In this document: positions 46,471 to 55,891 of the stretch, in pieces
Numbering within the stretch: position 1 is the first letter of the stretch
How the letters are laid out: each line of letters opens with the position of its first letter
DNA from: Caballeronia sp. NK8
Lineage (GTDB): Bacteria > Pseudomonadota > Gammaproteobacteria > Burkholderiales > Burkholderiaceae
Assembly: GCF_018408855.1 (NCBI RefSeq)
Contig: NZ_AP024326.1
Coordinates: 310,001 to 374,000, forward strand
Reading direction: 5' to 3'
DNA: 64,000 nucleotides
Position numbers and translations under genes: made by a program
Notes under the pieces: generated by a model
What the model saw: only the letters and a program-made list of their open reading frames with translations
Told to the model about the DNA's origin: nothing
Databases searched by the model: none

Positions 46471-47157
46471 TTATTCAGCGCCTGCGCCTGCGTTGCTGCC
46501 GACCGGCGTCAGACTGGCAAGATAGCTGGCCACCGCCTTGACGTCTTCGCCCGACAGAGTGCCCGCCAACCCATTCATTGCGCCGCTCGGGTCATGACGC
46601 TCGCCGGTCTTGAATGCAGCAAGCTGCCTCACGAGATAGGTCTCTCCCTGTCCCGCCAGACGCGGAATCTGGTTTTCCCCCATGAACGCCGCTCCGTGGC
46701 ACGCTTGGCAACTTTTTTCTGCCACGAGTTCCATACCGCGCTTCTCTAGCCCGGCTTGAGTGCGCGCCGGCTCGCTTCGGGCCGGAGTCTGCCGCGCAAA
46801 ATAGGCACCCAGTGATTTGATCTGTTCGTCGGTCAGATCCCTTGAAATCGGCCCCATATAAGCGTTGGGCCGTTCCCCGTCAGCGAAGGCGCGCAATTGG
46901 GCGATGAGATAAGCCTGTGGCTGTCCTGCCAGCGACGGATACCAGGCGTTCGCGGACTGCCCGTGCGCACCGTGGCAGAAATAGCAGGTCTCTTGCGGTT
47001 GCGGCCAGGAGCCACCGTTGGCCACTTGCAACCTGTCGATCTCGTTCATCGCTTTTTCGAAATGCATACCGTCCAGGTACTCGCGTCCGTAAAGCGCTCC
47101 CACGCCCACCACAGCGGCGAGCCCGACGACTCCACTTACGATCCATGCCCGTCTCAT
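46471..47157 (-). CDS. Membrane-anchored diheme cytochrome c (c4-like), paralogue
   Basis: A 228-residue cytochrome with an N-terminal helix (about residues 5-23) and two haem motifs, C58-Y-F-C61-H62 and C150-Q-A-C153-H154. Repeats WYPSLAGQP and IPRLAGQG and late Met residues (AYMGPIS, AMNGLAG) mirror the protein at 33891-34550, so both come from one ancestral gene pair. Its ATG directly abuts the stop of the flavin oxidase (TGA then ATG with no gap). It is the likely electron acceptor of that enzyme. Confidence 0.88.
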   Translation of the reverse strand: MRRAWIVSGVVGLAAVVGVGALYGREYLDGMHFEKAMNEIDRLQVANGGSWPQPQETCYFCHGAHGQSANAWYPSLAGQPQAYLIAQLRAFADGERPNAYMGPISRDLTDEQIKSLGAYFARQTPARSEPARTQAGLEKRGMELVAEKSCQACHGAAFMGENQIPRLAGQGETYLVRQLAAFKTGERHDPSGAMNGLAGTLSGEDVKAVASYLASLTPVGSNAGAGAE

Positions 47158-48657
47158 TCAGGCCACCTCGCCGCGTCGAGTGAAACCAGCCAGCGCCTGC
47201 AAAGCAGCACGATGGCCCGAACGCACGGCACCGTCCATCGCACCCGCCCAGATGTCGGCAGTTTCGGTGCCCGACCAGATCAGGCGCCCCACTTCGGGGT
47301 GCAGATACTTTCCCCACTTCGTCCAGAAGCCTGGCGGCATGGGGTTGATGCAATGCAGGGTCCACTGATCGACCCGGCCCCAGTCGTAGTCATGGAACTG
47401 CGTCGGATGCAGCGCGCGGTCTCCGAATGCCTTCGCAAATGTGGCCGACAGCGTCTTCTCGGCCGTCGCGGGATCATCAGGCAACATCCCTGGCGCCACG
47501 AATGCGGCGATCACGCCGAGCGATGCGTCGGGAGGCGAATTGTCGTACGTCATGAAAACGGGACCGCCGACCTGGAAGATCGTTCCGCAGTACCCGGCGT
47601 CGCGCCAGAACGGCTTGTCATAGACGTGGACAGTCTTTCGCATTGGGGCGCTCGTGGGCCAATGCTGCTGGAGTTGCGCCCGCCCGCTGGGCAACGGCGG
47701 ATCGAAAACCACCTGATTGCAAAGCGCCGGATTCATCGCAACGATGACGCGACCGGCCTTAATCAAGCCTTGATCCGTGTGCAGCTCGACGACTTCGCGA
47801 TCCCAGCCAGTGATCTTGCGCACCGGCGAGGAAAGCCTGACCTTGTCGCCGAGCTGCTCGGCCATCTTGATGCTCAGACGCTGCGAGCCGCCGACGATGC
47901 GCGTTTCCTGTGCCCCGCCTTTGAATGCTTCGAGTTGCGTATAGTTGCAGCTTGCGCTGTTGATCATCGACAAGTAGTGCAGCAGACCCAACTGGGCCGG
48001 CGCACCGCCCGTCGTCAGCTTCGCGGCTAGCGCGAGAAAGTAGCCGTCCTCGTATTTCACGCCCTGCTGCAAAAGCCATTCGCCGTAAGATAGCCTATCC
48101 AATTCCGCCAGATTCGGTGCCTTCCATGGCGCGCCGGATGGCACGCCCCGCGACAGTTCGGCAAGCCGGTTGCCAATCGTGTCGTCACCCCCGGTGCCGC
48201 CATGAAAATCTTGGGCCACGATAGCGCCCTGCGCCATCACGACGGTCTTCCCTGCGTACCAGCTCGGAAACGTGTCGATCTCGAGTTGACGTGCCAGATC
48301 GAAGATCGCGGTCTGACCGGGACCGATCCACTGCCCTCCGGCTTCAGAAACGACGCCGCGGCCAAGGTCATGGTTATAGGTTCGGCCACCGACGCGATTG
48401 CGTGCCTCGAGCACGACAAACGAATCGCATCCAGCCAGCTGGAGGTCGCGGCCCGCCGTCAATCCTGCGAGACCCGCACCGATGATCGCGACGTCCAATA
48501 CCTCACGGTCTCTCGGGGGCTTCGTAACCGCACTTTGCGCGAGTGACACTCCATCGGCAGCCAGCGTCGCAGCACCTGCTGCGGCAAGGTGGAGGAACCG
48601 GCGCCGGCTCCGCGCGGGGGGCCTGCGAATCATTTTCGGTTCCGTCTCGACTTCCAT
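47158..48657 (-). CDS. Flavin monoamine oxidase family protein, Tat-exported (copy 2)
   Basis: A 499-residue amine-oxidase-fold flavoprotein. A Tat signal (RSRRRFLHLAAAGAAT) precedes the FAD site VAIIGAGLAGLTAGRDL; VVSEAGGQWIGPGQTA, LLHYLSMINSASCNYTQ and WSGTETADIWAGAMDGAVRSG closely match copy 1 at 34557-36041. AGGAG lies 8 nt before the ATG. Followed without a gap by the diheme cytochrome. Conserved pairing in both copies argues that the flavin is reoxidised by cytochrome c, as known for NicA2/CycN. The substrate is likely an amine, but other MAO-fold reactions (desaturation, C-C oxidation) are possible. Confidence 0.86.
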   Translation of the reverse strand: MEVETEPKMIRRPPARSRRRFLHLAAAGAATLAADGVSLAQSAVTKPPRDREVLDVAIIGAGLAGLTAGRDLQLAGCDSFVVLEARNRVGGRTYNHDLGRGVVSEAGGQWIGPGQTAIFDLARQLEIDTFPSWYAGKTVVMAQGAIVAQDFHGGTGGDDTIGNRLAELSRGVPSGAPWKAPNLAELDRLSYGEWLLQQGVKYEDGYFLALAAKLTTGGAPAQLGLLHYLSMINSASCNYTQLEAFKGGAQETRIVGGSQRLSIKMAEQLGDKVRLSSPVRKITGWDREVVELHTDQGLIKAGRVIVAMNPALCNQVVFDPPLPSGRAQLQQHWPTSAPMRKTVHVYDKPFWRDAGYCGTIFQVGGPVFMTYDNSPPDASLGVIAAFVAPGMLPDDPATAEKTLSATFAKAFGDRALHPTQFHDYDWGRVDQWTLHCINPMPPGFWTKWGKYLHPEVGRLIWSGTETADIWAGAMDGAVRSGHRAALQALAGFTRRGEVA

Positions 48658-48724
48658 GTTGCCACTCCTGTTTCAATTATATGCAGTACTGCGATATACA
48701 CATGCGGCAGGAAATGCAGCATGC

Positions 48725-49690
48725 TCAAGGCCTCACCAGCACACCGTCCTGCGAAAACAGCAACGGCTTTCCGGTGCGATCGATCACTGCGGCTGTGAGG
48801 GACGCACGATCCGCGCGCTGTTGAACCTCGAACGAAGTACTGCCCTCGCGTTGCCGGAAAACAAGGCCATCGAGCCCGACGCCCATCAGTCCATTCCCGG
48901 TCGTCAAAAGATCAGTGATCGAACTCTTCGTGCCCGCGTTCAACGCCGTCCATGTCGCCCCATCGTCGCTGCTCTGGTACAGGCCGCCCAGCAAACCGCC
49001 TACGATGATTCGGCCGTCGGGCAGCGCCACGCCCGTCCACAGCGTCCCTTTGCCGCCCGTCGCCTGATAATTCCAGTTCGCCCCGCCATCCGTGGACTTC
49101 AGCACCATTCCCTGCTCAGAGTCGATGTAAAGCACACCGTGACGATCAGAAAAGACGTGGTAAAGGTTGCGGTCGGCACGACCACTACCCGGTGGTTTCG
49201 GCACACTCACTTTCGTCCACGACTTGCCACCATCATGGGTGACGAGCATGAGTGACCATAGGCCCACCGCGATTCCGTCCCGAGCAGTAGTAAAGAGCAC
49301 GGAGAACAACGGCTGGTCAACTGAGAGGTCTATCCGCTGCTTTTGCCATGTCTCGCCGCCGTCGCTCGTCGCGAGAATCACGCCCCACTGTCCGACCGTC
49401 CAGCCGTGCTGCGCGTCGGCAAAAGTGACCGCAGAAAGGGTTGCGGAAACCGGAACATGGTTTGACTGACGCCACGTTTTTCCCTCGTCATCTGACATCA
49501 CGACTACGCCGTGCTCCCCTACGGCAACGATGCGCGAACCGGCACGCGCCGCGTCCATCAACATCATGTGCCTCGGCGCTGTCCAGGCATGCGCGGGTTT
49601 GGCCGCCCAGTCCGCGACCGCTCCCTGTGCTTGAGCGAAGGCCGCGACGCTCGCACACAAGGCCGCGCCGGCAACAAACATCTTGATCAT
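48725..49690 (-). CDS. YCF48-like beta-propeller protein, exported
   Basis: A 321-residue protein with a Sec signal peptide (KMFVAGAALCASVAAFAQA) followed by a BNR/YCF48 propeller with repeated S-D-D-G-x-T/N-W units: DDEGKTW, SDGGETW, HDGGKSW, TDGGANW and DDGATW. The name comes from photosystem II assembly factors, but heterotrophs encode such propellers next to MMPL/RND transporters and DUF1302/DUF1329 proteins. It probably forms a periplasmic part of that transport module. It follows the transporter gene by 13 bp; GGAGACC precedes the ATG. Confidence 0.86.
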   Translation of the reverse strand: MIKMFVAGAALCASVAAFAQAQGAVADWAAKPAHAWTAPRHMMLMDAARAGSRIVAVGEHGVVVMSDDEGKTWRQSNHVPVSATLSAVTFADAQHGWTVGQWGVILATSDGGETWQKQRIDLSVDQPLFSVLFTTARDGIAVGLWSLMLVTHDGGKSWTKVSVPKPPGSGRADRNLYHVFSDRHGVLYIDSEQGMVLKSTDGGANWNYQATGGKGTLWTGVALPDGRIIVGGLLGGLYQSSDDGATWTALNAGTKSSITDLLTTGNGLMGVGLDGLVFRQREGSTSFEVQQRADRASLTAAVIDRTGKPLLFSQDGVLVRP

Positions 49691-49703
49691 GATTGGTCTC
49701 CAG

Positions 49704-52064
49704 TCAGTGGCTGAAAAGCCCCGGCGCGCGCGCCGGCTTGCGGCGCGGAAACCAGCGCTCCAGGACCGACGCCAACGCCGGCAGCGCGGTCATCGCCATC
49801 AGCAGGTTCACAAGGAACATGAACGCCAGCAGCTTGCCCATGTCCGCCTGAAATTTCAGTGCTGAGAAGCTCCACGTCGCCACACCGATGGCCAATGTGA
49901 TCGCCGTGAAGATCGTCGCTACGCCGACCTCGAGCATCGCGTGCTGCACCGCCTTCACAATGTTCTGGCCACCCGCTAGATGCACCTGCAAGCGGTTGTA
50001 GATATAGAACGCATAGTCCACGCCAATACCTACGGCCAGTACCATGACCGGAAGCGTCGCCACCGTCAGCCCGATTTGCAACTCCTTCATGAACCAATAA
50101 CCAATGAAAGTTGCGACCGTGAGCGGCAAGCAGCACGCCAGCATTGCACGCCAGTCACGGTAGGCGAGGAACACCAAAATCAGGATGGCAGCGTAGACAT
50201 AGAGCATCATCGGCAACTCGCTCTTCTCCACCTCTTCGTTGATGGCCGCTAGCACGCCCGCGTTTCCCGCCGCAAGCCGTACATTGATACCCGGAAATAC
50301 GTGCGATGCGCGGTATTGCTTCACGTCGTCCAGGATTCGGCTAATCGTCGTGGCCTTGTGATCGGTGAGAAAAAGATGAACCGCTGTCATGCCACAATTG
50401 GCCTTCATGAAGCCCTTCACTCGGCCAGCATCCACCGAAACCGCTCCGTAGTTTTCGGGGTCGATCGGCACAACGTTCATCTTCGGATAGTCTTCGTTAT
50501 AGCCCTGGTTGTAGCGGCGCAGCATCCCGGCGTATGACTGCACTGACACCACGCCGGGCTCGTCACGCAGCGTGCTCGTCAGATCGTCTTCGTAGAGTCC
50601 GACAGCAGGGTTGTCGCATGCCTTGCCTCCCGACTCGATTGCGAGCGTGAGCCAATCGAGGCCAATGTCGTAGTTCGCCGCGATCGACGTCGCATCTTGG
50701 TTGAAGCGCGCATCCGCACGCAGTTCGGGCGCACCCGGCTGAAGCGTACCGATCACGCGGTCGCGGCTTTGCCAGGCAGAGAGAGCGAAAACCACGAGCG
50801 TCAGCGCCACGGTCACGCCTGCATAGCGCGGCTGGGCGATGCGGGCGAGTCCACGCAACCATGACGAGCGCCGCTCGCTGCGTTTGAGTGCGCTGTCCGC
50901 ATAGCTCTTTGTGAAGTGAAAGCACGAAGCGGCGACGGGCAGCAATACGAGGTTCGTCACGATTTTGTAGCCGACGCCGAGCGACGCAGTAATAGCCAGC
51001 TCGCGCACCATGGGAATCGGAATCAACAGCAGCGTGATGAAAGACACGAATGCGGTGACGAGGGCCAGCACACCCGGAATCAGCAAACCGCTGAAGCTAT
51101 GGCGCGCCGCATCAAACGAACTGTTGCCATGCGCGATCTCACGCACGATGAAGTTGACCTGCTGCACGCCGTGCGACACGCCAATCGCGAAAACCAGGAA
51201 AGGCACCAGCACGGCGAGCGGATCGAGGCCGAATCCCAGTAGCTTAAGCGTCCCGAACTGCCAGACCAGTGACGTGAGGGAACATGCGATCAGCAGCACC
51301 GTGAAGCGAATCGAATGGCAGTACCAGTAGACCGCGAGCGCAGTCAACAGTAGTGCGATGCCGCAGAAACCGAGCACGGCCGTGGCGCCATCGGCGATAT
51401 CGCCAATTTGTTTCGCGAAGCCGATGATCTGGATCTCATAGCCTGCGTCCTCGAACGGCTTGCGGATCTGCGCCTCGAGCAGGTGATTGAACTTGACATA
51501 GTCGAGCACCTTGCCGTTACGGTCGCGCTCGTTGAGCTCGGCCGTGATCATGGCGCTGTCTTCGTTATGCGAAACAAGCGTTCCGACGTAGCCGCCCTGG
51601 GTGGTCGCATGCCGAATCGCGGTGACAAGCTCGGGCGTCAGTTGCTCAGGCGTGATGGTGCCTGAGATGATCGGCTCGGCGCGAAAACCTTCATCAGTGA
51701 TCTCGTTCACGTATGCGTTCGGCGTCCAGAGCGACTGCACGCCGATCCGATCCACGTTCGGCAGATACGTCACCGCCTGAGTCACTCTATATAGACGGGT
51801 GAGCCCTTCCTTCGTCCAGATGGAGCCGTGGCGAGATCGTACGACGAAGGTTATCCGGTTCGCACCGAGCAGGTCGGAGCGATATTTCTGGAACGTCCGG
51901 ATGTACTCGTGACCGATCGGCATCTGCTTCTCGAACCCCGCGTCCATGCGCAGTTGCACGGCGAACACGGCCATGGCGACCGTAAATACCCCGACCGTCA
52001 CAAGCACCGCTGCTCGGTGTCCGAAGCACAATCTTTCCAACGTTTTAACCAGGCGATTTAGCAC
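49704..52064 (-). CDS. RND/MMPL-family transporter
   Basis: A 786-residue MMPL-type transporter. It has an N-terminal helix (VLVTVGVFTVAMAVFAV), a large periplasmic domain to about residue 230, five helices, a second periplasmic domain and a second helix cluster with VMVLAVGIGVDYAFYIYNRLQ, the hallmark of proton-driven lipid exporters of the MmpL/HpnN class. It starts with GTG (52064) behind AGGGA. It moves hydrophobic molecules across or out of the inner membrane. Encoded between DUF1302 and YCF48 genes, a combination repeatedly associated with catabolism of hydrophobic substrates. Confidence 0.88.
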   Translation of the reverse strand: MLNRLVKTLERLCFGHRAAVLVTVGVFTVAMAVFAVQLRMDAGFEKQMPIGHEYIRTFQKYRSDLLGANRITFVVRSRHGSIWTKEGLTRLYRVTQAVTYLPNVDRIGVQSLWTPNAYVNEITDEGFRAEPIISGTITPEQLTPELVTAIRHATTQGGYVGTLVSHNEDSAMITAELNERDRNGKVLDYVKFNHLLEAQIRKPFEDAGYEIQIIGFAKQIGDIADGATAVLGFCGIALLLTALAVYWYCHSIRFTVLLIACSLTSLVWQFGTLKLLGFGLDPLAVLVPFLVFAIGVSHGVQQVNFIVREIAHGNSSFDAARHSFSGLLIPGVLALVTAFVSFITLLLIPIPMVRELAITASLGVGYKIVTNLVLLPVAASCFHFTKSYADSALKRSERRSSWLRGLARIAQPRYAGVTVALTLVVFALSAWQSRDRVIGTLQPGAPELRADARFNQDATSIAANYDIGLDWLTLAIESGGKACDNPAVGLYEDDLTSTLRDEPGVVSVQSYAGMLRRYNQGYNEDYPKMNVVPIDPENYGAVSVDAGRVKGFMKANCGMTAVHLFLTDHKATTISRILDDVKQYRASHVFPGINVRLAAGNAGVLAAINEEVEKSELPMMLYVYAAILILVFLAYRDWRAMLACCLPLTVATFIGYWFMKELQIGLTVATLPVMVLAVGIGVDYAFYIYNRLQVHLAGGQNIVKAVQHAMLEVGVATIFTAITLAIGVATWSFSALKFQADMGKLLAFMFLVNLLMAMTALPALASVLERWFPRRKPARAPGLFSH

Positions 52065-52109
52065 AGCTTTGATCCCTAAGTTGATTCAACGACCCACGGC
52101 ATCGAGCCA

Positions 52110-53939
52110 TCAGAAGTTCCGTGTCACGAACATCCCTACAAAGTTGCGGTCTGCATATGGCTGACCCCCGGTGTTGTGTCCGCCCCAGAACAACGTGTAG
52201 TTGATGCCCGCCTGCCACGTGGCCGGGTTCTGGTTGAAAAGCACATAAAGGTTCAGCGACTTCGCGCCCTGCAGGTAGTTCGCGCTGAGCGTCGGCGTAT
52301 AGCCGTAGAGTCCGGTGGCGAACGTGACGCCTGGCGTCACCTGCCAGCCGCGGATCAGTGTGCCGTCGTAGGTCCAGTTGAAGTCGATGGTCGCGCCTAC
52401 TGAGCTCGATGTGCCCTGCGCCATCCCGATCGGATAGCCAAGATTCGAGGTGTTGTTCAGCCAGGGAAAATAGCCCGCCTGCGGCACCTGCGTAACCACT
52501 TGTCCGTCGACCGTACGGGTGACGCCCTGCGAGCTAAGACCCGGGTAGTAGACCCAGGTCAGCTCTGCAGTCAACGTCGCGGAATCCGCACCGATCAACT
52601 TGAGAAACGGATACTCGCTGCGCGTCAGGGCCAGGATGCCGTTGATGTCGAACTGGAACCGCTTCATGTCGGCCCACTGCTGACAATTGACGCCCGCCAC
52701 GCCGTTCGTGTTCAGGTCGGGTGGGCCGCCCGCGCCATAGCAGCTCGACAGCGCCACGGCGTCATGTGGCCGATATGACAGCTCGGTGCCAATAGCCCAG
52801 TCCCCCAGCCCGAAATTCGCGCTCAAGCCGAAGAGCTGGCGGTTCTGAAGATACGACCACTGCTCGGTCCCATTGGCCAACGATGAAAGCACCGGCGACT
52901 TGTCCGTGTAGTTGACGTAGTAAAACGCGAAGTTCGCACCGAAGGAGCGCGGTGAAAAGTTAAGCTTGAAACCGAACTGTGGTTTGTACTTCGATGGCGA
53001 CTGCCATGAAACCGGGAGCCCGATATCGTTGAAAGGGGGGCCAGCATACGTGCCGTTCACGAGGCCCGTGTTAATTCCGTCGAGGACATTCTGGTTGCCA
53101 CTGTTCGGTCCGGCGATCGTGCCCGCACTTGGACCGGCTACATTCAAGTTGTTCGTGCTGATGGTGAGCGGCTGCGTGCCACGCCCGAGGCTGTTCGTTG
53201 TCGACCAGTACGATCCGACTGGCGGGTAGCGGTTTCCGTTCCACTGAAACTGGTAGTATTCCTCAGTGCTGAAACCATGTGAAAGATCGGCGGCGAAGCT
53301 CACCATCGGTGCAGGAAGGAGCGCCTGCTTGAGTTGCGAACCCGGCACGAGCAGCTTCTGGATGTCGAGCGAGTTCGTCGCGTTGATCCCGCCCATCGCG
53401 TACATGCTCTCGCCCCAGTTGATCACCTGGTTGCCGAGCCGCACGTGCGCGGCATTCCCGGCAATGGTGAAATCCTTCTCGGCCCACAGATCGAGCAGTT
53501 GCGCATCGTAGACGACCTGCGCCGACGCGGTGCTCGACAATGGCGTTCTTGCCGTATCTTTCGCGAGGAAGTCGTACATGCCCGTGCCCCGGATCATGAA
53601 CTTGAGCCCTTCGCTCGGCATCTTCATCAGCAACTCGCTCGTCGCGCTGGCGTAGGCGCTGTATGCCTGCCCCTTGCGGTAATTCAGATCGCCGTTATCG
53701 CCGAAACCCCATTGATTGGTGTTGGCCCCCGCTCCGCAACCCGCGGAATTGGGGTCGCCAGTGAGAGAGCAACTCGGATTCTTGGTCCGGATCCCCGCAC
53801 CCGCCGTCAGGTTGGTCACCCACGAGCCTGTGAGATCGTTGATCCCGGTCGTGAAGTCGTAACCGTACGCACTTGATGCTGCCGTGCCGAATATGGCCAG
53901 CGATACCGCAACATACCTGCCGATTATCTTCGTTGTCAT
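52110..53939 (-). CDS. DUF1302-family outer-membrane protein
   Basis: A 609-residue protein with a signal peptide ending near SSAYGYDF, many amphipathic beta-strands and a C-terminal phenylalanine (FVTRNF), typical of outer-membrane beta-barrels. VRLGNQVINWGESM is the DUF1302 hallmark. It probably forms a channel or lipid-binding barrel for hydrophobic compounds. The ATG at 53939 is used because the signal peptide starts there; the open frame reaches 54131. It follows the DUF1329 gene by 76 bp, the usual neighbour. Confidence 0.87.
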   Translation of the reverse strand: MTTKIIGRYVAVSLAIFGTAASSAYGYDFTTGINDLTGSWVTNLTAGAGIRTKNPSCSLTGDPNSAGCGAGANTNQWGFGDNGDLNYRKGQAYSAYASATSELLMKMPSEGLKFMIRGTGMYDFLAKDTARTPLSSTASAQVVYDAQLLDLWAEKDFTIAGNAAHVRLGNQVINWGESMYAMGGINATNSLDIQKLLVPGSQLKQALLPAPMVSFAADLSHGFSTEEYYQFQWNGNRYPPVGSYWSTTNSLGRGTQPLTISTNNLNVAGPSAGTIAGPNSGNQNVLDGINTGLVNGTYAGPPFNDIGLPVSWQSPSKYKPQFGFKLNFSPRSFGANFAFYYVNYTDKSPVLSSLANGTEQWSYLQNRQLFGLSANFGLGDWAIGTELSYRPHDAVALSSCYGAGGPPDLNTNGVAGVNCQQWADMKRFQFDINGILALTRSEYPFLKLIGADSATLTAELTWVYYPGLSSQGVTRTVDGQVVTQVPQAGYFPWLNNTSNLGYPIGMAQGTSSSVGATIDFNWTYDGTLIRGWQVTPGVTFATGLYGYTPTLSANYLQGAKSLNLYVLFNQNPATWQAGINYTLFWGGHNTGGQPYADRNFVGMFVTRNF

Positions 53940-54015
53940 GGTCTGCCCCACCGTCCCTCTCCCTGCCGGCGCACGCGTGTGACGTGCGCCGGGTCCTTTG
54001 TGCCGACGTCGGATG

Positions 54016-55377
54016 TCAGCGCTCGCTCGCCGAACGCAACGATTCCGCGGTGTAGAAGTCCACCTTGAAGCGAGGATTGTCGACATGCTCGTACCAGCGA
54101 ATGTCCTTGCCCTGCCCGATGGACGATGCATCCAGCACGTAGCGTCCGTTGATCAGGTCGTATTGCACGAAGGGCTCGTTGTCGCAGGCCCCGCCCAACT
54201 CCCACACTGGGATGGGGTAGCTTTCGCGTACCTTCCAGAGCTTGCCCTGCGCGTCGTAGTCTTCGCCGACCAGCGCGAGCCAGCTGTCTTCATCCAGATA
54301 GAAGACTTTCTTCGATGCGACGTGGCGTGCCGTAGGCTTGAGCGTGGCCTCGACGACCCAGACACGGTGGACCTCATAGCGACGGTGATCAGCTGCGATC
54401 CCTTCGGGAGTCGCAACGTCGTGCAGCTTCGTCTTGAAGCTGTACATGCCGAAGTCGTTGTACGGGACGATCATTTCGCGCTTGCCCACCAGCTTCCAGT
54501 TGAAACGGTCGATGGACCCGTTGAACATGTTCGATTCATCGATTAGGTACTGGTTTTCGAAGCCGATCAACGGCGCATCGTGCGTATAAGCGGGCATGCG
54601 TCTCACACGGCGCTGACCCGGAAAATAGTAGTAGGTCTCGGAATCCTTATCGAAGAACTGGCGCTGTACGAAGGCCTGTCCAGCTAATGCCGCGGGTGAG
54701 TTGACGGAGAAATAGGCACCCAGATTGAACTGATCGACGTCCTGCGGCGACGTCTTGCCTTCCTTGCCCGCTGGAAAATAAAAGGTTTGGGGACCCACTG
54801 CGTCGATCCAGTCACTGCTGCCGGGACGCGGGGAAATCGCCGTGACAACCGGGGACCACTCCACTCCCTCGCCGCGGTACCGTGTCTCATAGTTGAGGAT
54901 CGCTTCGGCGCCACTCTTTGGCTGCGGAAATGCCACTCCGGGGAGGGTCGCCGCTTGTACTGTCTCGCCATTCGAAGCCAGTTTCGCGGTGGTGAGATTG
55001 GCCGTGGAATTTTGCTCGGCGAATTCCGGCAACTGACATTCGCGGTGGGACGGATAGACGTCCATCCGATAACCCTTTTGCTGTTTGATCAACTGGATCT
55101 CGCCCGGGGAGAGCTTGTCCGCGTACTTGTCGACGTTTGCCGTGTCGATCGAATAGAGCGGCTTCTCGTCCCGGTGTTTCCAGAAGTCGCCGCGCATCTT
55201 GCCCCACTCCCAACCTGCCGGCGTGGCTTGCCTCCCGGCAAACGCCGGCACCAATCCGTCCTTGCTGGCCGCGCGTTCGGCGCCTACCGGCGTAAGTTCC
55301 TCAGCAACGGCCGCTCCGCCCGCAAGCAAGAGCGCCGCGGCGATGGCCGACAATGTTCCAATAGTGTGCTTTCTCAC
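54016..55377 (-). CDS. DUF1329-family exported protein
   Basis: A 453-residue protein with a Sec signal peptide (TIGTLSAIAAALLLAGGAAVAEE) and the DUF1329 fold, a LolA/LolB-like concave beta-sheet thought to bind lipids. Hallmarks include DYPSHRECQLPEF-type residues, QYLIDESNMFNGSIDRFNWKLVGKREM and DEDSWLALVGEDYD. The GTG at 55377 with AAGGAG 7 nt upstream is chosen; the open frame to 55548 overlaps untranslated sequence. It precedes the DUF1302 gene and likely works with it in carrying hydrophobic substrates across the envelope. Confidence 0.87.
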   Translation of the reverse strand: MRKHTIGTLSAIAAALLLAGGAAVAEELTPVGAERAASKDGLVPAFAGRQATPAGWEWGKMRGDFWKHRDEKPLYSIDTANVDKYADKLSPGEIQLIKQQKGYRMDVYPSHRECQLPEFAEQNSTANLTTAKLASNGETVQAATLPGVAFPQPKSGAEAILNYETRYRGEGVEWSPVVTAISPRPGSSDWIDAVGPQTFYFPAGKEGKTSPQDVDQFNLGAYFSVNSPAALAGQAFVQRQFFDKDSETYYYFPGQRRVRRMPAYTHDAPLIGFENQYLIDESNMFNGSIDRFNWKLVGKREMIVPYNDFGMYSFKTKLHDVATPEGIAADHRRYEVHRVWVVEATLKPTARHVASKKVFYLDEDSWLALVGEDYDAQGKLWKVRESYPIPVWELGGACDNEPFVQYDLINGRYVLDASSIGQGKDIRWYEHVDNPRFKVDFYTAESLRSASER

Positions 55378-55457
55378 CGCAATTCTCCTTCTGATCTCAT
55401 CATAATTAGTAGTACATATCGCGGAAACGTCGGAGCTGGCGTTGTAGAGCAAAGCAC

Positions 55458-55871
55458 TCAGCTCTCGCCGCAGCTTGCCACTGCTACCGCTCTGATCTCG
55501 ATGCACAACTCCGGTAGCGCCAGTTGGGTCACGCCAACGGCCGTCCACGAGGGATAGCGTGTCGGGAAGTACGCGTCCTTGACCGTCGAAAAGGCCTCCA
55601 TTTCCCCTCGCAGGTCCGTGTGAAAGGTGGTCAACTCCACGACGTCGGCCAGACTCGCCCCCGCCGTTTCAAGCACGACCTTCAGGGACTCGAAGGCGAT
55701 GCGTGCCTGCGCCTGCATGTCCTCGCCGGCTTGCATATCCGGGCCGATGCCGACCTGACCAGAAACCCAAATGGTGTCGCCGACTCGGGTTGCGGGTGAA
55801 AAATGAAAAGTGTCGTAGAACGCCTGAAACGGCGGCGGGATAATCGATTGCCGCGAAGTGGACTTTGTCAT
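55458..55871 (-). CDS. RidA/YjgF/UK114-family protein
   Basis: A 137-residue RidA-superfamily protein. It has TIWVSGQVGIGPD, LASLADVVELTTFHTD-type residues, YPSWTAVGVTQLALPELCIEIRAVAV and a C-terminal CIEIRA arginine that binds the carboxylate of imine substrates in true RidA. RidA hydrolyses enamine/imine products of PLP and flavin amine-oxidising enzymes. The ATG at 55871 gives the family length; the longer frame to 56210 lies inside the dioxygenase gene. No strong ribosome site, but it starts 20 bp after that gene. A cluster with three amine-oxidising flavoproteins makes an imine hydrolase sensible. Confidence 0.86.
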   Translation of the reverse strand: MTKSTSRQSIIPPPFQAFYDTFHFSPATRVGDTIWVSGQVGIGPDMQAGEDMQAQARIAFESLKVVLETAGASLADVVELTTFHTDLRGEMEAFSTVKDAYFPTRYPSWTAVGVTQLALPELCIEIRAVAVASCGES

Positions 55872-55891
55872 GGTGGTGATGGTCGGTGTGG

